This document shows positions 39,466 to 47,742 of a DNA stretch of 64,000 nt, in pieces. The DNA comes from Clostridiales bacterium (GTDB lineage: Bacteria; Bacillota; Clostridia; Oscillospirales; Oscillospiraceae), in the NCBI GenBank assembly GCA_022774865.1, contig JALFLH010000019.1, forward strand, positions 52,338 through 116,337, written 5' to 3'. The position numbers were made by a program, and so were the translations under genes. Position 1 is the first letter of the stretch. Every line of letters starts with the position of its first letter. A model generated the notes under the pieces. That model was given only the letters and a program-made list of their open reading frames with translations, did not search any database and was not told the DNA's origin.

Positions 39466-40947
39466 ATGGACGACATGGATGAACTGCAAATCCGAACAGG
39501 CCGGATGGACGATCTGGATGCCGTAACAGCGGTGGAGGCAGCCTGCTTTCCCGCCCCGGAGGCGGCCACCCGGGCGGATTTTGCCGGTCGGCTTTCCCAC
39601 TATCCAGGCCATTTCTGGCTGATGTTCGAGGGGGCGCGGCTGGTTTCCTTCGTGGACGGTTTTGTGACAGACTGCCCCGATCTGACGGACGAGATGTACG
39701 CCAACCCCGCACTGCACAACGAAAACGGCACCTGGCAGATGATTTTCGGCGTAAATACGGTGCCGGATTGCCGGAAGCGAGGATACGCCGGGAAGCTGCT
39801 CCGGCGCGCCGTGGCCGATGCGCGGGCGCAGGGGCGAAAGGGACTGGTGCTGACGTGCAAGGAGGCGCTGATTCCATTTTACGCCAAATTCGGCTTTGTG
39901 GACGAGGGAATTTCCGCCTCCACCCACGGCAGCGTGGTATGGCACCAGATGCGTCTGACCTTCCGCCGGGCGCTGGTTCTCTTTCCCTGCGATGGGGCTA
40001 CCCGGGCGCGGCTGATTCAGGCAGCCGGGGAACGCTGCGAATTCGCGTTCCGGGAACCGGACTGGAGTGTGGACGAATACCACCGGGCGCTGGAATCCGC
40101 CAATATTCTCATCGGTGAGCCAAAAAACGAGGATTTCCGGTTCTGCAAGCGGCTGGAGCTGATGCAAAGCCCCTCCTCCGGGGTCAATGATTATGTGCAG
40201 GGCGGACAGTTTCCCCAAAACGCCATGCTCTGCTGCATGACCGGCGGTTACGGCAGCGTGCTGGCGGAGCACCTGCTGGGCATGGTGCTGGCGCTCTGCC
40301 GCCGGCTCCCGGAATACCGGGATCAGCAGCACGTCCACCGCTGGCAGCTTCTGCGCTACGACAAGCAGTTAGAGGGGAGCACCCTGCTGATTCTGGGCGC
40401 GGGAGACATTGGAACCACACTTGCCCGCTGGATGCGCCCCATGGTCGGTCGCATCATCGGCGTGCGCCGGGTGGCCAGAGCCTGCCCGCCCTGCTTCGAC
40501 CGGATGGTGACGCTTCAGCAGTTGGATGAATGTCTGCCCGAAGCGGATATCATCGTCTGTGCCCTGCCCCATACGCTGGAAACCATCCGGCTTCTGGACG
40601 AGCGGCGGCTGCGGAAAATGAAAAAGGACGCCGTGCTGGTCAACGGCGGCCGGGGCAGTCTCATCGATCAGGACGCGCTGTGCCGCCTGCTGGACGAGGG
40701 ATGGTTCTGGGGCGTGGGGCTGGAAGTAGCCCAGCCGGAGCCGCTCCCGGCGGACAGTCCGCTGTGGAGCCAGCCCCGGGTGCTGATTACGCCCCATGCC
40801 GCCGGGAATTCCTTTGCCCCCGGCAGCCCGCTGGAGCGGAAGATCTGGGATTTCATGATCGAAAACGTGTCCCGCTTCCTGTCCGGGGAAACGCCCCAAA
40901 ATCAGGTAGACTTCACCACCGGATACCGCCGGACGGAATTCCGCTGA
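39466..40947 (+). CDS. Fusion: GNAT acetyltransferase + D-2-hydroxyacid dehydrogenase
   Basis: N-terminal MIFGVNTVPDCRKRGYAGKLLRRAV...FYAKFGFVDEG (GNAT); C-terminal LILGAGDIGTTLARWMRPMVGRIIGVRR...VNGGRGSLIDQDALCRLLDEG...PRVLITPHAAG; one continuous frame. Confidence 0.85.
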   Translation: MDDMDELQIRTGRMDDLDAVTAVEAACFPAPEAATRADFAGRLSHYPGHFWLMFEGARLVSFVDGFVTDCPDLTDEMYANPALHNENGTWQMIFGVNTVPDCRKRGYAGKLLRRAVADARAQGRKGLVLTCKEALIPFYAKFGFVDEGISASTHGSVVWHQMRLTFRRALVLFPCDGATRARLIQAAGERCEFAFREPDWSVDEYHRALESANILIGEPKNEDFRFCKRLELMQSPSSGVNDYVQGGQFPQNAMLCCMTGGYGSVLAEHLLGMVLALCRRLPEYRDQQHVHRWQLLRYDKQLEGSTLLILGAGDIGTTLARWMRPMVGRIIGVRRVARACPPCFDRMVTLQQLDECLPEADIIVCALPHTLETIRLLDERRLRKMKKDAVLVNGGRGSLIDQDALCRLLDEGWFWGVGLEVAQPEPLPADSPLWSQPRVLITPHAAGNSFAPGSPLERKIWDFMIENVSRFLSGETPQNQVDFTTGYRRTEFR

Positions 40948-40953
40948 AGCAAA

Positions 40954-41002
40954 AAATAACCCCCGGCCTGTTACCGATCTTCCGTAACGGCCGGGGGTTA
41001 TC
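40954..41002. terminator. Intrinsic terminator hairpin
   Basis: ATAACCCCCGGCC ... GGCCGGGGGTTAT. Confidence 0.75.
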
Positions 41003-41024
41003 TAAAGCTGGTGGGTTCCATCGG

Positions 41025-41044
41025 TGGCTAACCTCGCTTTCTAC
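41025..41044. repeat. Dispersed intergenic 20-mer, copy 2
   Basis: TGGCTAACCTCGCTTTCTAC; 18/20 identical to copy at 37858-37877. Confidence 0.5.
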
Positions 41045-41279
41045 AAATTTGGAAGCCTCTTAGTACATTGGACTCACTCCTTCTGTACCTTTACTATAGC
41101 ACGGAGTTCCGCGTCCGGCAAGGTGAAATCATCCACAAAAATTCCGAAAAAATCCGTGCAAACCGGAGAAAAGCCGGGCTCTTTCCGCAGTTATCTTGAC
41201 AATACCCCGTTTTTTATGCTATGATATTTCTGTTCGGGTTTGGGCCGGTGCACGCTGTGGTGCGCCGGCCATTCTCTTT

Positions 41280-41843
41280 TCAGCGCAGAGCATACAGAAT
41301 CACCCCGGCGACTCCCGAGCCAGCCATCACAAAAATCGGGTTGACCTTCCATTTTCTCAGAATCAGGAAACCGGCAAGGAAAATGCACAGCGCGATACCG
41401 TCAACGGAAGCCAGATTTTCAGGCAGCGTCCGCTGGCCGAACAGCGCCATAATCAGCAGAGAGACCCCCGCCGAGGCGATCATGGCGACCACCGCCGGGC
41501 GCAGTCCGCCCAGAACGCCCTGCACCATGCGCAGTCCGCGGAAGCGGTAATACACCCACGCCAGCGTCAGCACAATCACACCGGACGGAAAAATGCACCC
41601 CAGCGTGGCAATCAGCGCGCCGGGAAGCCCCGCCACCTGAATGCCCACAAAGGTGGCGGCGTTGACGGCGATCGGGCCGGGGGTCATTTCCGCAATGGCC
41701 ATGATATCCGCGAACTGGGTCATGGTGAGCCACGGATGCAGATCCACCACCTGACTCTGAATCAGCGGCATGGCCGCGTATCCGCCGCCGATGCTGAACA
41801 GTCCAATTTGAAAAAAGCTCCAGAACAACTCCAGATAGATCAT
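41280..41843 (-). CDS. Chromate transporter, half-size ChrA domain
   Basis: MIYLELFWSFFQIGLFSIGGGYAAMPLIQSQVVDLHPWLTMTQFADIMAIAEMTPGPIAVNAATFVG. Confidence 0.92.
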   Translation of the reverse strand: MIYLELFWSFFQIGLFSIGGGYAAMPLIQSQVVDLHPWLTMTQFADIMAIAEMTPGPIAVNAATFVGIQVAGLPGALIATLGCIFPSGVIVLTLAWVYYRFRGLRMVQGVLGGLRPAVVAMIASAGVSLLIMALFGQRTLPENLASVDGIALCIFLAGFLILRKWKVNPIFVMAGSGVAGVILYALR

Positions 41844-42397
41844 TTTTTCTTCCCCCGTTTCTCCTGATACCAGGTATCCGCCGCGCCGATCAGACCGCAG
41901 GCCAGAATAATCCACAGGATATTGACCGCGAAAACCCGCGCCGCGAAAAAGGCGCCCGCCATCACCAGCACGGGAAGCAGCCGTCTCTGTTGGAAAACGG
42001 TCTTTGCCATATTGATGACCACGTCGCAGATCACCGCCGCCACGCCGCACAGCATTCCCTTCATGGCCATGTTCACGATGGCATTGTCCCGGAACGCCCG
42101 GTAGAACAGGGAGATCACCGAAATAATCAAAAGAGGCGGAAGAACCGTCCCGCATACGGTCAATAGCGCACCGGTCACCCCCGCCACATGATACCCAACC
42201 AGAATAGAGGCATTGACCGCGATGGCGCCCGGGGATGACTGGGCTATTGCCGTCAGATCCAGCATCTCCTGCTCGTCAATCCATCCCAGTTCCTCCACAA
42301 ACTTTTTCCGCATCAGCGGAATGATCACAAATCCGCCCCCAAACGTACAGGCGCTGAGCTTGAGCGTGGACAGGAACAGCGTCCAATAACGGCACAT
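41840..42397 (-). CDS. Chromate transporter, half-size ChrA domain
   Basis: STLKLSACTFGGGFVIIPLMRKKFVEELGWIDEQEMLDLTAIAQSSPGAIAVNASILVGY; ATGA overlap with partner. Confidence 0.92.
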   Translation of the reverse strand: MCRYWTLFLSTLKLSACTFGGGFVIIPLMRKKFVEELGWIDEQEMLDLTAIAQSSPGAIAVNASILVGYHVAGVTGALLTVCGTVLPPLLIISVISLFYRAFRDNAIVNMAMKGMLCGVAAVICDVVINMAKTVFQQRRLLPVLVMAGAFFAARVFAVNILWIILACGLIGAADTWYQEKRGKKK

Positions 42398-42541
42398 CTT
42401 TTCCCTCTGCAAAGAAAACCACATCCTCTTCCGCGGCGTGAAAAACGCCGCCCGTCTTTCGTTTCGTCATTTTACCATATTGTGTGCCGGCAGGCAACCG
42501 ATATGACACATGATTCCCAAATGAAACCCGGACCCGCGCAA

Positions 42542-42573
42542 AAAATGCCGCCCCGAACCATGTCGGAGCGGCA
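42542..42573 (-). terminator. Intrinsic terminator of the SH3b-repeat gene
   Basis: ATGCCGC/GCGGCAT arms; T-run on minus strand. Confidence 0.75.
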
Positions 42574-42596
42574 TCTTCATGCTGTCTGAAAAATCT

Positions 42597-44132
42597 TTAC
42601 GTTGTGGCAGTGACATATTTCAGGCTGATCCAGCCCTTGTCCGTGCGGCCCCAGCCGTCCTTGACTTCCAGAATCTCGACCTTGTCACCCTTCTGATAGG
42701 TGCCGACCTTGTCGGCGCTCTTCTTGCCTTCCTTGCGGATGTTCAGCTCGCCGGTGTTGATCACGACCTTGGTGCCGGCCTTAATGGTTGTGCCGGTAGC
42801 GGTGGTCTCCGGGGTGACATACTTCAGGCTGATCCAGCCTTTGTCCGTGCGGCCCCAGCCGTCCTTGACTTCCAGAATCTCGACCTTGTCGCCCTTCTGA
42901 TAAGTTCCGACCTTGTCGGCGCTCTCCTTGCCTTCCTTGCGGATGTTCAGCGTGCTGGCATTGACGACGCCCTTGGTGCCCGCGGTGATGGTTGTACCGG
43001 TATTCGTTCCGGTTGTGGTGGTATCAATCGTAACATAGTTCAGGCTGATCCAGCCCTTGTCCGTGCGGCCCCAGCTTCCGCTGGTCTCCAGAATCTCAAC
43101 CTTGTCGCCCTTCTTGTAGGCGCCGAGCTTGTCGGAGGAGGAACTGGCTTCCTTGCGGATATTCAGCTCAGAGGCGTTGACCGTGCCCTTGGCGCCGGAT
43201 GTCAGCGCTTCCGTATTGAAATACTTGGTGCTGACCCAGCCCTTTTCAACGCGCACCCAGCTTCCGCTCTTCTGGTAGTAGGCCAGACGCTGGCCGGAAG
43301 TCACATTGGAAACCACCACATACTTGGTGCCCGGGCCGGAACGGACGTGCAGCGTGCCCAGATTGACCACGCCGTAGCCCAGCGCCTTGGTGTTCTTATC
43401 GGTGACCACATCCGTCACAGTACCCTCGTTGCTGGTATTGGTGCCGGTATTCGTTCCGGTATTGGTGCCGGTGCTGACATACTTCATGCTGACCCAGCCC
43501 TTGTCGGTACGACCCCAGCCGTTCTTGGTCTCCAGAATCACAATGGAATCGCCCTTTTTGTAGGCGCCCACCTTGTCATAGCTGGAACCGGCGCCCTTGC
43601 GGATGTTCAGCTCTTCCGCCGTCACGGTACCCTTGGTGCCGGAAGTGGTGGTGCCGGGGTTCTGCGGCTCGGTTGCAGGAGGGGTGGTGGGTTCCGGCTC
43701 GGTGGGTTGGACGGGATCGGTGGGCTTGGAGGGTCCTTCGCCGTCCAGTGTGATGTAGTTCATTTTGACCCAGCCGTTTTCAATGCGTCCCCAGGTCACA
43801 TCGCCCACAACTCTGGTCTCCAGAATTTCCACTCGGGTGCCGATGGCCAGTTTGTTGGGCTGAGCGGGGCTGTCCGTGCTGGGCTCCGTGCGGACGTTCA
43901 GCTTATCGGTGTTGACGGTGCCCCAGACCGTTTCCGGTTCGGGAATTGTGGTGGGCGGGACGGTGTCAGCCGGTTTCGAAGGCTCGGACGCACCGGTTCC
44001 GCTGGGCAGATTATTGATGGTTTCCTCCGGCTTTTTGTTGCCGAAGCAGGCGGTCAGGCTTACAGCCAGCAGGACAATGACTGCCGCCAGCGTAAGAAGC
44101 CTGCGTGGATTTGTGCGAAATTGGTGTTTCAT
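42597..44132 (-). CDS. Lipoprotein with six bacterial SH3 (SH3b) repeats
   Basis: MKHQFRTNPRRLLTLAAVIVLLAVSLTACFGNKK; repeated ...LNIRKEGKESADKVGTYQKGDKVEILEVKDGWGRTDKGWISLKYVT units. Confidence 0.92.
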   Translation of the reverse strand: MKHQFRTNPRRLLTLAAVIVLLAVSLTACFGNKKPEETINNLPSGTGASEPSKPADTVPPTTIPEPETVWGTVNTDKLNVRTEPSTDSPAQPNKLAIGTRVEILETRVVGDVTWGRIENGWVKMNYITLDGEGPSKPTDPVQPTEPEPTTPPATEPQNPGTTTSGTKGTVTAEELNIRKGAGSSYDKVGAYKKGDSIVILETKNGWGRTDKGWVSMKYVSTGTNTGTNTGTNTSNEGTVTDVVTDKNTKALGYGVVNLGTLHVRSGPGTKYVVVSNVTSGQRLAYYQKSGSWVRVEKGWVSTKYFNTEALTSGAKGTVNASELNIRKEASSSSDKLGAYKKGDKVEILETSGSWGRTDKGWISLNYVTIDTTTTGTNTGTTITAGTKGVVNASTLNIRKEGKESADKVGTYQKGDKVEILEVKDGWGRTDKGWISLKYVTPETTATGTTIKAGTKVVINTGELNIRKEGKKSADKVGTYQKGDKVEILEVKDGWGRTDKGWISLKYVTATT

Positions 44133-44262
44133 AACGGTACCTCCGTTCTTTTTGGGTGATAATGCTATTATAGCGGTTTACAGGGGATTTTGTCAATGGC
44201 GGCGTTTTTAAGATATGGTTAAATTATGTTGGAAATGTTCAATCAATTCCTAAAAAAAAAGA

Positions 44263-44291
44263 TTGCAAAATCAGAATTTATATGATACAAT
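44263..44291 (+). promoter_or_regulatory. Promoter of tRNA pair
   Basis: TTGCAA, 17-bp spacer, TACAAT. Confidence 0.6.
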
Positions 44292-44329
44292 ACCGAGTGT
44301 GTCCGGCCAAGGGGCGCCACATCAAGATT

Positions 44330-44403
44330 GGGATGTCGCCAAGCGGTAAGGCACCAGACTTTGACTCTGGCATTCGTCGGTTCAAATCCGGCCATCCCAG
44401 CCA
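44330..44403 (+). tRNA. tRNA-Gln (TTG)
   Basis: Cloverleaf TGGGATG...CATCCCA-G-CCA; anticodon loop CTTTGAC with TTG; encoded CCA. Confidence 0.95.
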
Positions 44404-44406
44404 TAT

Positions 44407-44482
44407 GATCCGCTAGCTCAGTTGGCAGAGCAATTGCCTTTTAAGCAATGGGTCCGGGGTTCGAATCCCCGGCGGGTCACCA
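44407..44482 (+). tRNA. tRNA-Lys (TTT)
   Basis: GATCCGC...GCGGGTC-A-CCA; anticodon stem ATTGC/GCAAT, loop CTTTTAA; TTCGAAT T-loop. Confidence 0.96.
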
Positions 44483-44486
44483 AATG

Positions 44487-44515
44487 CGCCTCGGAAATGT
44501 TTGATTTCCGAGGCG
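44487..44515 (+). terminator. Intrinsic terminator after tRNA-Lys
   Basis: CGCCTCGGAAAT / ATTTCCGAGGCG. Confidence 0.7.
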
Positions 44516-44581
44516 TATTTGCATATTCCGCCAAGTTTTTTGCATCAAATTTTCTATTGGCTTCCAGCCGATTAGACACAA

Positions 44582-44609
44582 TGAGGGCACTTCCGAAGAA
44601 GTGCCCTCA
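44582..44609. other. Perfect 12-bp hairpin TGAGGGCACTTC-CGAA-GAAGTGCCCTCA
   Basis: Perfect inverted repeat with tetraloop; no long T-run. Confidence 0.75.
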
Positions 44610-44623
44610 GATCTATATCATGT

Positions 44624-44800
44624 CGCAGGAACGATACCCTATGGTGCTGCGCGTTCATACAGGGTTCGTCACGTATTGCCCCCGGGCGCTGCCCAGTCAG
44701 CCAGTTGCCAGATTACTACCGCAGGAACGATACCGAGCGGTACCCTGTGGCGTTAGGATCACATACAGGGTTCGTCACGCATTGCCCCCGGGCGCTGCCC
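44624..44800. repeat. Two-copy imperfect direct repeat downstream of acsB
   Basis: Copy 1 44624-44694 and copy 2 44720-44800; shared 39-mer CATACAGGGTTCGTCACG(T/C)ATTGCCCCCGGGCGCTGCCC plus shared CGCAGGAACGATACC. Confidence 0.9.
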
Positions 44801-44802
44801 GG

Positions 44803-46935
44803 TTACATATCGAAGGGTTCCATGCTCAGCACGGGATGGCCCACGCTGCTCAGGTACTCCAGAAGCTGCTCGGGATCGTCGGTGCAGATCGTCTCGTCGG
44901 CGATCATGTCCGTAAAGTTCTCCACGCCGTACAGCTCCAGCGCGGAAGCGTCCAGCCGCTCGCGCACCTGATCCTTCAGCTCCTTGGGCATCCAGACGAT
45001 ACGGCCCAGACCGCCCTCGGCCTTCAGGAACTTCTTGGAGGAGATGAACTGCTTGCCGTGACCCATGAAGCCGGGGGTCTGCACGCCGCCGCCGGTCATG
45101 GAAGCCATCTCGGAGAAGGTCATGCCCAGAGGCGTCATGCCCGCGTGCTCACGGCAGGTGATGACAACACCCATGGAGCAGGGCTCCACGCCGCAGATAC
45201 ACTCGAAGCAGCCGCAGCTCGTCATGGGGTCCTGGAACAGGGAGTACAGGGTGACGTGTTCCAGCGCGCCATGAGAATACTTGTTGACGGCCTCGTCCAC
45301 GTCCTCGTAACGGCCCAGATTCTCGTCGATGCAGCGGTCCTTGGGTACCACCTGGCAGGGGCCGGTGGGATCCAGCTCGTTGGTTGCCTTGGCATCCAGC
45401 CAAGACACGGCACCGCACAGGCCCAGACGCTCGGGGGTGACGATGCACACATGGCTGGGAGAGAAGGCCTGGCACATGATGCAGGTGTAGTAAACCGGCA
45501 CGGACTCGTCGGTCATGGACTTCAGACGGTCGTCACGCTTGGCGAACACTTCATTGGCGTGGGCGCGCAGTTCCTTGTTCTTCTCGGCATCCACCACGAT
45601 GGTAACTTCGCACTTGTCCACAACAGCGTCAAACTCGCTCTTGATCTTGGCATACAGCACCTCGCCGATGTGGCGGAACTTGAAGCCGGCCTCAAAATCG
45701 GCCTTGCTGATCCGAATCCGGATCATATCACGCTGGCCGGTATGCATCACGCCCTCAATGCAGTTCAGATAGGAGTGGAATTTACGCTCCATGACGGACT
45801 CGAAGTCCGGCTGCATGGCCTTGCCCGCCACCTTGACGGTGTAGCTCAGAGAGATCTTGGAGCCCACGGGAATCTCGTCGATTTCGGGGCCGACCACCTC
45901 GATCTTGTGATCCTCCACCTCAGCGGCGTCGCAGGTGTGCACCAGCTCGAAGCAGTCCACACGGGAGCCGTCCACTTCCACCTGCATATCGCCCCGGCGG
46001 ATGATTTCGCCCTCGAAAGCGGTGGCAAAGGCCACGGGGATGTCGATATTGGTGATTTTCAGCTTGATGTCCCGGGCCTCCAGAGAGGTCGCGTTCCACT
46101 TGGAGGTGTCCAGCTGCTGAATCAGGCTCTTGGGTACCCGGAACATATTCTCGGTCTCGTTGGAAATCACCGGGAAGCCCAGGCAGATGGCGCCCGCGCC
46201 GTAGGAGACGATCTCGTCGGACAGGGGCTTGTAGGCGTTGACGAACGCCTTCACGCGGTCCATGGTGTACTTGGCCAGAGACTTGAAGTCGCCGGGTGTC
46301 ACGTTACCGAAGATCAGAGCGGCACGGATGGCCACGGAGACCACGTGGATGACGGACTGCATCTCATAGCCCAGAGGCACCACGCGGACGTTCTCGCCCA
46401 GCTTCATGCCGGCGTCAAAGCAGTGCTTGATGGAGTCGCCGGTCAGGGTGACCAGAATGCCCTGCGCCTGATAGGACTTGGCCAGCGCCACGGTTTCGGC
46501 GGGATCTTCCGCGCCGCCGATGATGACGGCCACGCCGGGGATATCGCCGGTAACCAGAGGCACGCCCAGATTCCGAACGAACGCGTCGGACAGGTGACCC
46601 AGTTCCGGCTCGGTGTAGGGCGTTGCGCCGTGGATGTACTTCAGAGCCTCCAGGAACTCCGCGCAGAGGGCGGAAGCGATGCCGCTGTCAAACGCGTCCT
46701 GCAGGCGGGGGTTGCGGGTCATCATGCCCTTAATGGTGGCCATGGCGGCCTTCATTTCACCCAGATTGGTGATTTTCTCGCCGGTCACGCCGTAGTAGCA
46801 GGGCAGAGAATAGGCGGTGTCGGGGAAGGACACAGCCTCGGCCTCGCCATAGGTGGCGATGGCCTTATCAATGGCGGCGACGGTACGCTCGTAGTTGTAG
46901 TCGCTGCCGCCGAATACTCGATCAAAAAGTGTCAC
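44803..46935 (-). CDS. acsB: CO dehydrogenase/acetyl-CoA synthase, acetyl-CoA synthase (ACS) subunit
   Basis: 710 aa; SCGCFECICGVEPCSMGVV A-cluster-like cysteines and TPLGMTFSEMASMTGGGVQTPGFMGHGK characteristic of AcsB/CdhC. Confidence 0.94.
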   Translation of the reverse strand: MTLFDRVFGGSDYNYERTVAAIDKAIATYGEAEAVSFPDTAYSLPCYYGVTGEKITNLGEMKAAMATIKGMMTRNPRLQDAFDSGIASALCAEFLEALKYIHGATPYTEPELGHLSDAFVRNLGVPLVTGDIPGVAVIIGGAEDPAETVALAKSYQAQGILVTLTGDSIKHCFDAGMKLGENVRVVPLGYEMQSVIHVVSVAIRAALIFGNVTPGDFKSLAKYTMDRVKAFVNAYKPLSDEIVSYGAGAICLGFPVISNETENMFRVPKSLIQQLDTSKWNATSLEARDIKLKITNIDIPVAFATAFEGEIIRRGDMQVEVDGSRVDCFELVHTCDAAEVEDHKIEVVGPEIDEIPVGSKISLSYTVKVAGKAMQPDFESVMERKFHSYLNCIEGVMHTGQRDMIRIRISKADFEAGFKFRHIGEVLYAKIKSEFDAVVDKCEVTIVVDAEKNKELRAHANEVFAKRDDRLKSMTDESVPVYYTCIMCQAFSPSHVCIVTPERLGLCGAVSWLDAKATNELDPTGPCQVVPKDRCIDENLGRYEDVDEAVNKYSHGALEHVTLYSLFQDPMTSCGCFECICGVEPCSMGVVITCREHAGMTPLGMTFSEMASMTGGGVQTPGFMGHGKQFISSKKFLKAEGGLGRIVWMPKELKDQVRERLDASALELYGVENFTDMIADETICTDDPEQLLEYLSSVGHPVLSMEPFDM

Positions 46936-46946
46936 GGTTTTTCCTC

Positions 46947-47720
46947 CTATAATGATTCGTCACGATCCAGGATCGCCTTGATTTTCCGGATTTCTTCGAT
47001 TGCCGCGGGGCTGAAGTCATAGGGAGATTTTCCCTGCCGGTCGGCATCCATGATATCGGTGTTGTAGTGGATAAAGCCCAGCAAGTCCGCCGCGGGAATG
47101 GCCGAGCGGACAAAGTCCTCGTCCTTTTCGTCGCGGATCTTGTTGGCCACCACCCGCACCCGGGTCACGCCCAGATCCTTGGCCAGGCGCTTGACATTGT
47201 GGTAGGTCTGCACGGAGCGGGCGCCCGGTTCGATGACCACAAGAAACTGATCCATGTTTGCCGCCGTGCCCCGTCCCAGATGCTCCAGTCCCGCTTCCAT
47301 GTCCATGATGACCACATCGTTTTTGCGGTAGGTCAGGGCGGAAAGAATGGCTTTGAGCATCACGTGCTCGGGACAGACGCAGCCGCTGCCCCCCACGTCC
47401 ACGGTTCCCATGACCAGCAGCTTCACGCCGTTGATCTCTTTGGAGAAGGTGTCCGGAATGTCCGCCACATAGGGATTGAGCTTGAAGAACTTGTTCGCGG
47501 CGTTGGCGCCGGTGCGCTCCTCCACAAGGGTTCGCATTTTGGAGATGGGAACGATGGCATCCACTTCCTCCTGACTCAGTCCCAGCGCCAGACCCAGATT
47601 GGCGTCTGGATCCACGTCGGCCGCCAGAACCGTGCGCCCCTCGTCGGCATAGAGCCGGGCCAGGGTAGAGGCCAGCGTGGTTTTGCCCACGCCGCCCTTG
47701 CCGGTAATCGCTAATTTCAT
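46947..47720 (-). CDS. cooC: CO dehydrogenase maturation ATPase
   Basis: MKLAITGKGGVGKTTLASTLARLYADEGRTVLAADVDPDANLG; adjacent to cooS. Confidence 0.92.
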   Translation of the reverse strand: MKLAITGKGGVGKTTLASTLARLYADEGRTVLAADVDPDANLGLALGLSQEEVDAIVPISKMRTLVEERTGANAANKFFKLNPYVADIPDTFSKEINGVKLLVMGTVDVGGSGCVCPEHVMLKAILSALTYRKNDVVIMDMEAGLEHLGRGTAANMDQFLVVIEPGARSVQTYHNVKRLAKDLGVTRVRVVANKIRDEKDEDFVRSAIPAADLLGFIHYNTDIMDADRQGKSPYDFSPAAIEEIRKIKAILDRDESL

Positions 47721-47742
47721 TGGAAAAAGACCTCGAATGGTT

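Noticed and set aside
42579-44159. Regular repeats considered as CRISPR or an adhesin on the plus strand
   Set aside because: The repeats are SH3b coding units on the minus strand; spacing and length do not fit CRISPR.
44624-44800. Considered as an IS element end or CRISPR pair
   Set aside because: No transposase, no target duplication and only two copies; kept as a structured repeat.
44422-47022. 866-aa plus-strand ORF antisense to acsB
   Set aside because: Composition is low-complexity (HGHG, LVGDH runs), it runs from within the tRNA-Lys and mirrors a clear acsB gene; a shadow ORF from GC-biased codons.
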